This document shows positions 1 to 7,398 of a stretch of DNA of 64,000 bases, one piece after another (within the stretch, counting starts at the first letter, position 1; each line of letters begins with the position of its first letter). This DNA comes from Acidimicrobiia bacterium. Lineage in GTDB: Bacteria > Actinomycetota > Acidimicrobiia > Acidimicrobiales > CAIXPF01. A program made the translations under genes and the position numbers. A model generated the notes under the pieces. It saw nothing but the letters and a program-made list of their open reading frames with translations, did no database searches and was not told where the DNA came from. The DNA lies in NCBI GenBank assembly GCA_947476745.1, contig CANJRG010000002.1, positions 124,001 to 188,000 on the forward strand, written 5' to 3'.

Positions 1-192
1 GTGTCGAAGAGGTGCAGCACAGCGGGAGAGGCTAGCGGCCCGATCCCGCCGCTGAACCGGCCGAGGCGAATCCGCCCGGCCGGGGCCCGGCCGCCACGGG
101 CGGGGACGACAGCCACCACGGGTGGTCCCGGCGGGCACCCTGGACCGTTCCCGGTGATTGCTCGACGGGGATCCGCTACAGCACTGGCATGA
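1..192. other. Left-edge stretch without a supported gene
   Basis: I see no convincing gene here. Open frames exist on both strands but they are rich in Arg, Pro and Gly and have no domain signature, as expected by chance at this GC content. The segment may hold the upstream region of the GAF/GGDEF gene that starts at 193. Confidence 0.4.
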
Positions 193-1425
193 ATGTTCCG
201 ATGGAACGGCATGTCCGCTCTGAAGGGGACGCGCCCGGTTCGGCTGTGCCTGGGCGCGGCGGTCGTCGTCGTGGGGTGTTACGGGGTCGCGACCGCGGCG
301 ACCCTACTCGCGGGCCTGCACGGCCTCGGCCAGCTCGTCGCGGCCGGCCTCCTGACCTCGTGCCTCGCGGCCGGGTCCGGATGGTTCTTGCTCGCGGGAT
401 CGGCCTCGGCGCCGCGGGCCGGCCCCGCGGATCCTCCGGCATTGACCGAGGCGGAGCGGCTCACCCGGCGGTTGGACTTCGACCGGCAAGTCGACCGGGC
501 CCTGGAACGGGCCCACAGCGAGAGCGACCTGTTCGCCCTGGCCGCCCGGGCGCTCGGCTCGATGTGGCCCGATGCCCCGGCCGAGGTCCTGATGGTCGCC
601 GGGACCGGACAACGAGGCCGGCCGGCCCCGCTGTTGCAGGTGGCCGAGGCCGGCCCCGACGGTGAGGGACCCGGCTGCCCGGTGGCCCGGCCGGAGCAGT
701 GCGAGGCCATCCACCGCAACCGCACGTTGCGGTGGCGGTCCTCCGACGATCTCGATGTCTGTCCGTTCCTCGCGCACCGGGAGGAGCGGGCCCGTTCGGC
801 GGTCTGCATCCCGATCCGTATCGTCGGCAACCCCGCCGGGGTGCTGCACCGCACCGCCGCCGCGGCCGACCCGGCGCAGGAGTTCGACGTCGCCGCCCTC
901 GAGAGCCTGGCCGGCCGCATCGAGGCGCGACTGAGCATGGTGCACCTCTCCCCCGGCGAGGTCGATCTGCCCGACGCCAACGGCGTGTTCGACCGCGCCG
1001 CGCTCGACCGGCGGATCAACGCTCTGCTGCGCTCATTGTCCCCCTTCGCCCTTGCCCGTTGCGACGTCGAGGACCTCGCCGGCTACGGCGACCGTCACGG
1101 CGAGCAGGCCGCGTCGGAGGCCCTACGCTGTTTCGAGCGCACCATGGTCGGCTGCCTGCGGCCCGATGACACGGTGGGTCGCGTCGGCCCCCACGAGCTG
1201 GTCGCCGTCCTACCCGGAGCGACCATCGGCGATGCCCGGCGGGTGCTCGACCGCGTCCGCGAGGAGCTGGTCCTGCAGCTGAACGAGCGTCGGCTGGCCC
1301 CCCTTCGCGTCGCCAGCGGCGCGGTCGAGTCCCACGGCCGCCACGGCCGCCACGGCCTCGACGAACTGCTCGACGCCGTCGATGCCGCGGTCATCAGCCG
1401 TGGCGGGCCCGCCGCCGGCGACTGA
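193..1425 (+). CDS. Membrane protein with GAF domain and degenerate GGDEF domain
   Basis: Predicted signalling protein of 410 aa. Two hydrophobic segments lie near residues 17-37 and 43-68, so the rest is probably cytoplasmic and anchored at the membrane. The middle, about residues 95-250, looks like a GAF sensor domain; it contains a run of Cys residues that could bind a ligand or metal (inference). The last 145 residues have the layout of a diguanylate cyclase GGDEF domain, but the signature reads GPHEL (residues 332-336). Cyclic-di-GMP synthesis is therefore unlikely, and a regulatory or GTP-sensing role is more plausible. An alternative ATG at 211 would remove six residues. Its neighbour on the opposite strand converges with it and gives no functional hint. 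Confidence 0.75.
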   Translation: MFRWNGMSALKGTRPVRLCLGAAVVVVGCYGVATAATLLAGLHGLGQLVAAGLLTSCLAAGSGWFLLAGSASAPRAGPADPPALTEAERLTRRLDFDRQVDRALERAHSESDLFALAARALGSMWPDAPAEVLMVAGTGQRGRPAPLLQVAEAGPDGEGPGCPVARPEQCEAIHRNRTLRWRSSDDLDVCPFLAHREERARSAVCIPIRIVGNPAGVLHRTAAAADPAQEFDVAALESLAGRIEARLSMVHLSPGEVDLPDANGVFDRAALDRRINALLRSLSPFALARCDVEDLAGYGDRHGEQAASEALRCFERTMVGCLRPDDTVGRVGPHELVAVLPGATIGDARRVLDRVREELVLQLNERRLAPLRVASGAVESHGRHGRHGLDELLDAVDAAVISRGGPAAGD

Positions 1426-1454
1426 CCCCCGCCACGACCGCGCGACGGCGTGGT

Positions 1455-2525
1455 TCAGCGGGTCGCGCCGTCGACGCGACGTTCCCGAGGCGCGCCGACC
1501 GTTCCGGCCAGCACCTCGTCCGCCGTCCATCCCAGGTTGCCGTGGCGGACCACGCCGTAGCGCACGATGGCCTCGTCCACCATCGGCCGGGCTTCGGGGA
1601 AGTCGATCCAGATGCGCATCAGCAGCCGCACCCGGTCCTCGTCGGCGACGGGCTCATGGGCCGCCCGGCCGTGCAGCACGACGTAGTTGTTGGCGAACTG
1701 CACGTCGCCGGGGTTGACGGTGAACTCCAACCGGTCGCGGGCCGCCAGCCGATCGAACAGGTCGAGCGCCTCGCGCTGGGCCGGCGTGTTGTTGGTGTCG
1801 TTGCGCCGCTGGGCGGCGGCCATCCAGTAGCGGTTGTAGCGGCAGGACACGACCCCGTCACGCACGCTGAAGACCGGCACCCGATAGCCCGAGGTCGGCG
1901 ACTCTACGGGCCCGTGCTCACCCATCCGGTCCCACTCGAACCCTTCGAGCAGGGCGTCGAGCAGATCTGGCCTGCTCTCCAACATCTCGTTGAAGATCGC
2001 CGTCGAGCTCGCCAGCCAGCTCGGCGGGTCATCGGGGGCCTGGCGGACGCACAGCAGCGAGACACAGTCGGTGAGATCGACGTGCAGGGTCGACTCCCGG
2101 GGGACACCAACACCGCGCGCTCCCTGGTTGGGCCGCAACCGGCCCTCGGTCACGTAGTGGATGAGCGTGGCGTCGCTGTTCTGGGTGAGGCCCATGCCCA
2201 GGTGCCGGCACATCCCCCAGTACATGAGCTCGATCTCGTCGAGGGCGTGCCCTTCGACCGGGAAGCCGTGCAGCACGGCGAAGCCACGGCCGCGCTGCAG
2301 CTCGGCGGAGATCGTGGCCAACAGCGCCGTCATCGACGGCAGCGGGAACTCGTCGGGCCCGATGGCGGCCAGCTGCAGACCGCGGGCCTGGCAGGCCCGC
2401 AGGGCGGCGACGAGATCGGCGCTCTGCTCGGCGTCGAGAGACAGTTCCCAGCCCCGATCGGCGAGTACGTCGTCGGCCCGCCAGGCGCTGGCGTCGCCCA
2501 CCGGTGACAGATCGATGATGCTCAT
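1455..2525 (-). CDS. TauD/TfdA-family Fe(II)/2-oxoglutarate dioxygenase
   Basis: A 356-aa enzyme of the taurine/clavaminate synthase-type dioxygenase family. Members use Fe(II), oxygen and 2-oxoglutarate to hydroxylate a substrate in the cytoplasm. The metal-binding HxD motif is visible as H148-V-D150. A distal histidine (H285, in VVLHGRAAHE) follows, and Arg residues that could hold 2-oxoglutarate come shortly after. The ATG at 2525 was chosen because GGGGAG lies five bases upstream; the open frame continues further upstream but looks non-coding there. The gene is divergent from the acyl-CoA synthetase at 2693, and the 167 bp between them must hold both promoters. The substrate cannot be told from sequence. 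Confidence 0.85.
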   Translation of the reverse strand: MSIIDLSPVGDASAWRADDVLADRGWELSLDAEQSADLVAALRACQARGLQLAAIGPDEFPLPSMTALLATISAELQRGRGFAVLHGFPVEGHALDEIELMYWGMCRHLGMGLTQNSDATLIHYVTEGRLRPNQGARGVGVPRESTLHVDLTDCVSLLCVRQAPDDPPSWLASSTAIFNEMLESRPDLLDALLEGFEWDRMGEHGPVESPTSGYRVPVFSVRDGVVSCRYNRYWMAAAQRRNDTNNTPAQREALDLFDRLAARDRLEFTVNPGDVQFANNYVVLHGRAAHEPVADEDRVRLLMRIWIDFPEARPMVDEAIVRYGVVRHGNLGWTADEVLAGTVGAPRERRVDGATR

Positions 2526-2692
2526 GTCGGCTCCCCCTGGTCCGCCCGTGCACGGCCCAGTGTACGGAACGCGCCGTCCTCGCTCGGCACTGCGCGGTCT
2601 GCTCGCTCTGCGCGGTCCTCGCCCGGCGCTGCGACCGCTCGGTAAGGTCCGCCCCACGCCACCGCAGGGCGGTGCCCGCCGAGGGAGAAGCC

Positions 2693-4285
2693 ATGACCAT
2701 TTCACTGCCGGAAACGCTGAGCGCGCTCGTCGACCACGCCCGGACCGAACACGGTGACCTCCCCGGCGTGATCGACGGCGACGTCCGGCTGAGCTTCGCC
2801 GAACTGGCCGACGTGATCGACGAGACCGCGGCGGCGATGGTCGCCCGGGGCCTGCAGCCGGGCGACGCCGTGGCCATCTGGGCGCCGAACATCTGGGAAT
2901 GGGTGGTCGCGGCCTTCGCCACCTTCCGGGCCGGCGGCATCGTGGTCCCGGTGAACACCCGCTTCCGCGGCCAGGAAGCCGCCTACGTGCTGCAGAAGTC
3001 CAAGGCGACGATGTTGTTCACCGTCAACGGGTTCCTCGACACCGACTACCCGGCGATGCTGGCCGAAGCCCGGGCCGACCTGCCGGCACTGCGCCACATC
3101 GTGATCCTGCGCGGCGACGTGGCGCCGGGGACGATGAGCCTCGCCGAGTTCCGCGCCGCCACCGACGCCGCCGCCCGGACGGAGGCGGAGGCCCGCCACA
3201 GCTGCCGCAACGGTGGAGACGCGGCCCTCGTGATGTTCACCTCGGGCACCACCGGGCTACCCAAGGGCGTGATGGTGGCGGCCGAACCGCTCATCAGGGG
3301 CTTCGCCTTCTACGGCGAGTGCATGGGCATGCAGCGCGGCGAGACCTTCCTGATCATCAGCCCGTTCTTCCACGCCTTCGGCTTCAACGGCGGCATCGTG
3401 CCGTGCCTGCTCTACGGCACTGCCATCGTGCCATGGGCGGTCTTCGACGTGGACCGCGTGCTCGAGGTGATCCAACGGGAGGGCGTCAACATCATGCCGG
3501 GGCCCCCGGCGATCTTCCAGAGCCTGCTCAACCACGCCCGCCTCGACGACTACGACATCTCCTCGCTGCGCCGTTGCGTCACCGGGGCCGCCACCATCCC
3601 CGTCGAGATGGTGATCCAGATGCGCAACCGGCTGGGAATCGAGGCGGTCATCACCGCCTTCGGCATGACCGAGACCACCGGGATCGCCACCGCCTGCCGG
3701 GCCGAGGACGACGCCGAGACCATCGCCACCACCTCCGGTCGGGCCATCCCCGGCGTCGAGGTCCGCGTCGTCGACGACGAGGGCAACGAGCTGCCCTACG
3801 GCGAGGCCGGTGAGATCGTGGTGCGCGGCTACACCAACATGCTCGGCTACCTCGACGACCCCGAGCAGACGGCGGAGACCATCGACGCCGAGGGCTGGTT
3901 GCACACCGGCGACATCGGGGTGATGAACGAGCGCGGCTACATCGACATCACCGACCGCAAGAAGGACATGTTCATCGTCGGCGGGTTCAACGCCTACCCG
4001 GCGGAGATCGAACGGATGATGATCGAGCACCCCGGCATCGGCCAGGTGTCGGTGATCGGCATCGCCGACGACCGTCTCGGCGAGGTGGGCGCGGCGTTCG
4101 TGGTGGCCGCCCCCGGCGTGACGCTCGAGCCCGACGAGGTCATCGCCTGGTGCCGTGAGCGCATGGCCAACTACAAGGTCCCGCGTCAGGTGTGGCCGGT
4201 CGACGCGCTGCCGCTGAACGCCTCCAACAAGGTGCTCAAGATCGAACTGCGCGAACGGGCCAAGGCGCTGCTCGGCGGGAACTGA
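2693..4285 (+). CDS. Acyl-CoA synthetase (FadD3-like AMP-forming ligase)
   Basis: A 530-aa member of the ANL superfamily. It should activate a carboxylic acid through an acyl-adenylate to its CoA thioester in the cytoplasm. The AMP-binding P-loop MFTSGTTGLPKG is at residues 181-192, the adenylate motif GMTETTG follows, and GWLHTGDIG and DRKKDMFIVGG mark the hinge to the C-terminal domain. The catalytic Lys lies in NASNKVLK near the end, so the enzyme looks intact. The ATG at 2693 has GGGAGAAG just upstream. The sequence recalls actinobacterial FadD3-type and medium-chain ligases, but the acyl substrate is not predictable. Divergent from a dioxygenase gene; a Tat-exported amine oxidase follows 15 bp downstream. 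Confidence 0.9.
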   Translation: MTISLPETLSALVDHARTEHGDLPGVIDGDVRLSFAELADVIDETAAAMVARGLQPGDAVAIWAPNIWEWVVAAFATFRAGGIVVPVNTRFRGQEAAYVLQKSKATMLFTVNGFLDTDYPAMLAEARADLPALRHIVILRGDVAPGTMSLAEFRAATDAAARTEAEARHSCRNGGDAALVMFTSGTTGLPKGVMVAAEPLIRGFAFYGECMGMQRGETFLIISPFFHAFGFNGGIVPCLLYGTAIVPWAVFDVDRVLEVIQREGVNIMPGPPAIFQSLLNHARLDDYDISSLRRCVTGAATIPVEMVIQMRNRLGIEAVITAFGMTETTGIATACRAEDDAETIATTSGRAIPGVEVRVVDDEGNELPYGEAGEIVVRGYTNMLGYLDDPEQTAETIDAEGWLHTGDIGVMNERGYIDITDRKKDMFIVGGFNAYPAEIERMMIEHPGIGQVSVIGIADDRLGEVGAAFVVAAPGVTLEPDEVIAWCRERMANYKVPRQVWPVDALPLNASNKVLKIELRERAKALLGGN

Positions 4286-4300
4286 GCGGCGAGCAGTTCC

Positions 4301-5662
4301 ATGCGCCCGATCACTCGCAGGCGGTGGCTCACCGGAAGCGCGGCGCTTGCGGCGTCCACGCTGCTCCCACGATGCGCGACGCCACAGGGTCGCAGCGACT
4401 CGTCGCTGCGGATCGTGGTCGTCGGTGCGGGCATCGCCGGGCTCGGCGCGGCACGACGGCTTGTCGACGCCGGCGCCTCGGTCGTGGTAGTCGAGGCGCG
4501 CGACCGGGTGGGCGGCCGCATCTGGACCGACCGCAGCCTGGGCAGCCCGCTCGACCTCGGGGCGTCGTGGATCCACGGCACGACCGGCAATCCCGTCGCC
4601 GCCTTGGCCGCCGACCTCGTCACCGTGCCCGTCGACTACGAGTCGATGGCCCGCTACGACACCGACGGCAAACCGCTCACCGACGCGCAGGACGCCGCGG
4701 TGGACCGCGGCTTCGACGCCGTCCTCGAAGCGGTCGAGCGCGACCGCGACACCCGCGACGGCGACGCCCCGCTGGCGTCATCGACCGGACCCGCCCGCGA
4801 CGCGATCGCCCGGGACGCGACGTCCCGACGGCTCCTCGACGCCGAGATCAACACCGCGATCGAGCACGAATACGCGGCCTCCGTGGAGAGCCTCTCGGTG
4901 CTGCACTACGACGACGGCGAGGACGAGTCGGGTGGGGACGTCATCTTCCCCGGCGGCTACGACGCCATCCTCCCGACGCTGGCGGCCGGCCTCGACCTAC
5001 GGCTGTCCCACCCGGTCACGCGCATCGAACACCGCCCGGGCGGTTGCACCGTCGTCACCACCGAGGAGACGTTCGCCTGCGACCGCGTCCTGGTGACGCT
5101 GCCGCTCGGGGTGCTCAAGGCCGGTGTCGTGCAGTTCGCACCGGCCCTGCCCGACCGTAAGGCGAACGCCATCGCCCGGCTCGGCTTCGACGTGCTCGAC
5201 AAGCTGTATCTCCGGTTCGACCGGGTCTTCTGGGACGACGCGCTGCTGATCGGACGCGCCGACGCGATCACCGGACGCTGGGCCGAGTTCCTCAACCTGC
5301 ACGCGTTGACCGCGGCGCCGGTACTGGTCGGGTTCAACGCCGCGGCCTATGCCCGCACGATGCAGGCCAGGTCCGACGCCGAGGTCGTGGCCGACGCGGT
5401 CGCCACGCTGCGGTCGGTGTACGGCCCCGGCATGCCGACCCCGACGGGCATGCTCCGCACACGCTGGGGTGCCGACGAGTTCGCCCGGGGCAGCTACTCG
5501 CACCTCGCCGTGGGATCGACGCCCGGCGACCGCGACGCGCTGGCCGCGTCGGTGGGCGATCGCCTGTACTTTGCCGGAGAGGCCACCAGCCGGAGCCACG
5601 CGGCGACGACCCATGGGGCACTCACCTCGGGCCGGGCGGCGGCGGACGCCATGCTCCGCTGA
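4301..5662 (+). CDS. Tat-exported flavin monoamine oxidase
   Basis: A 453-aa FAD-dependent amine oxidase. The N-terminus carries a twin-arginine signal (TRRRWLTG followed by a short hydrophobic run), so the folded flavoprotein is probably exported. The FAD-binding GxGxxG stretch (VVVGAGIAGLGAARR) begins near residue 40. It is followed by the family motif RVGGRIWT and by GASWIHG, typical of the polyamine/monoamine oxidase branch. The C-terminal FAD contact YFAGEATS and the following TTHGALTSGR are present, so the enzyme looks complete. Expected reaction: oxidative deamination of an amine with release of hydrogen peroxide. It starts 15 bp after fadD and could share its transcript. A Cys after the hydrophobic region does not fit a good lipobox. 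Confidence 0.87.
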   Translation: MRPITRRRWLTGSAALAASTLLPRCATPQGRSDSSLRIVVVGAGIAGLGAARRLVDAGASVVVVEARDRVGGRIWTDRSLGSPLDLGASWIHGTTGNPVAALAADLVTVPVDYESMARYDTDGKPLTDAQDAAVDRGFDAVLEAVERDRDTRDGDAPLASSTGPARDAIARDATSRRLLDAEINTAIEHEYAASVESLSVLHYDDGEDESGGDVIFPGGYDAILPTLAAGLDLRLSHPVTRIEHRPGGCTVVTTEETFACDRVLVTLPLGVLKAGVVQFAPALPDRKANAIARLGFDVLDKLYLRFDRVFWDDALLIGRADAITGRWAEFLNLHALTAAPVLVGFNAAAYARTMQARSDAEVVADAVATLRSVYGPGMPTPTGMLRTRWGADEFARGSYSHLAVGSTPGDRDALAASVGDRLYFAGEATSRSHAATTHGALTSGRAAADAMLR

Positions 5663-5782
5663 TCGGAGGCGTCCGGCCCCTGTCCATGGCGTGGGAGTTC
5701 CCGCCGGGCACCGCCGGCGCCGACCATTCCGGACAGTACGGTCTGCGCCCGACCATCCACCCGCGGCCCCAGGGGCGTTCGT

Positions 5783-7264
5783 ATGCTCACGGCGGTGAGC
5801 ATGGCGCCGCCGAAGCCGCAGTTGGGTCGGTCGATGGGCGCAGCCCCGCGCTCGTTCGCCTCGACTGGAGACACCCGGTCCGACAACTCGCAGCCGACAG
5901 CCCGAACCCGCCGGGACGGCGAGCCGCTGCCGGCGGGCCGAGCCCCGCAGCGCAACGAACACAGCGAACGCCACGGCCGGGACCGCAGCCCGAGGACCCG
6001 GCCGCACATCCGCGTCGTCGACGCCCTGATCGCTGCGGCTCTGGCGTTGGTGTTCCTCGCCGCCGCCGCGCAGTTCTCGGTGGGCGACGTCGTCGACCAT
6101 GTCCGGGTCGGCACCGGCGCGGCCGGCACCACGTCGGTGGTCGGCACCACCGCAGTAGTCGGCACCACCGCCGCGGCGTCCACCACCTCGTCGACCGCGA
6201 CCACCCGCGACTCCCTCGTCCGGCTCGTCCCCGACGACGGGCTCACCGCAGCGAAGCGCACGTTGGTCGAGACCGACTTCATCACCGGGTCGGACCTGAC
6301 CCCCAAGTCCGTCGTGTACGTGCCGGGCGGGCTGATGTTCGCCCAGAACATGATGTATAGCCACACCATCACTGCGTACGACCGCAGCTTCAAGCGCGTC
6401 GCCACCATCGACGACGAGGTGCGCCTCGACCGGCTCGGGCACCCCGACCGGCGTGGCTCGTTCAAGGGCGCTCCCGTGGAAGCCGCCCCGACCTCCGACG
6501 GTCGCTACGTCTACGTCTCCAACTACGAGATGTACGGACCCGGTTTCTCCAACCCCGGTGATGACGTCTGTAGCCCGGCCGCCGGCTACGACAACAGCTT
6601 CCTGTATCGGGTGAACGTGGCAACGATGGCAGTCGATCAGGCCATCGAGGTCGGGCCCGTGCCCAAGTACGTGGCCGTCACGCCCGCCAACGACCGGGTG
6701 CTCGTGTCGAACTGGTGCGGCTACGACCTCAGCGTGGTCGATGCCGCCACCGGCCGGGAAACCAACCGCATCCCGCTCGGCCCCTACCCGCGGGGCATAG
6801 CCGTCGATGCCGGCCGTAACGCGGCCTACGTCGCGGTGATGGGCTCCTACGACATCGCCGTGGTCGATCTGACCACCTTGCGCGTGTCCTGGATCACCGG
6901 CGTCGGTTCCGGCCCTCGCCACCTCGTCATGGACCCGGCCGGACGATGGCTCTACGCCACCCTCAACGCCGCAGGCGAGGTCGCCAAAATCGATCCCGAC
7001 AGCGGCCAGGTGGTGGCACGGGCCCCGACCGGCAACCAGGCCCGCAGCATGGCCATCTCCGATGACGGCACCGCCCTGTACGTCGTGAACTACGAGTCCG
7101 ACACCATCGCCAAGGTCGACACCGCCAGTTTCGAGGTCACCCAGACCATCGCCGTCGGCGATCAGCCGATCGGCATCGCCTACGACCCGGCCACCCGGAA
7201 CGTGTGGGTGGCGCTCTACGGTGGCGCTCTGGCCGTGCTCACCGACACCGCCCCGAAGCGCTGA
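5783..7264 (+). CDS. Membrane-anchored YVTN/YncE-type beta-propeller protein
   Basis: A 493-aa protein with a basic 75-residue N-terminal tail, one hydrophobic segment (about residues 77-96), a Thr/Ser/Ala-rich linker and then a beta-propeller. The propeller shows repeated blades such as VLVSNWCGYDLSVVDAATG and LYVVNYESDTIAKVDTASF, characteristic of surface or periplasmic YncE-like proteins. It is probably a type II membrane protein with the propeller outside. Such propellers bind ligands or partners; no enzymatic activity can be assigned. Start choice is uncertain: further ATG codons lie at 5801 and 5834. A second, lipoprotein-type propeller occurs at 20382. A strong hairpin follows at 7302-7338. 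Confidence 0.8.
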   Translation: MLTAVSMAPPKPQLGRSMGAAPRSFASTGDTRSDNSQPTARTRRDGEPLPAGRAPQRNEHSERHGRDRSPRTRPHIRVVDALIAAALALVFLAAAAQFSVGDVVDHVRVGTGAAGTTSVVGTTAVVGTTAAASTTSSTATTRDSLVRLVPDDGLTAAKRTLVETDFITGSDLTPKSVVYVPGGLMFAQNMMYSHTITAYDRSFKRVATIDDEVRLDRLGHPDRRGSFKGAPVEAAPTSDGRYVYVSNYEMYGPGFSNPGDDVCSPAAGYDNSFLYRVNVATMAVDQAIEVGPVPKYVAVTPANDRVLVSNWCGYDLSVVDAATGRETNRIPLGPYPRGIAVDAGRNAAYVAVMGSYDIAVVDLTTLRVSWITGVGSGPRHLVMDPAGRWLYATLNAAGEVAKIDPDSGQVVARAPTGNQARSMAISDDGTALYVVNYESDTIAKVDTASFEVTQTIAVGDQPIGIAYDPATRNVWVALYGGALAVLTDTAPKR

Positions 7265-7301
7265 CGAGCCCGGCGGCGGCCTGCACCAGCGGTCCGGGGT
7301 T

Positions 7302-7338
7302 CGACCGCCCGATCCGGTGCGTCCGGATCGGGCGGTCG
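7302..7338. terminator. Perfect 16-bp inverted repeat, probable terminator
   Basis: Arms 7302-7317 and 7323-7338 are perfectly complementary with a 5-base loop. The repeat lies between the end of the beta-propeller gene and valS. There is no T-tract, so this would be an L-shaped terminator of the kind common in high-GC actinobacteria (inference). Confidence 0.7.
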
Positions 7339-7398
7339 TGAATCGGGCTGTCGCGGCGCGAGACGGTACCTTGTGCGGCCAGTAGCCACGGGAGAGAT

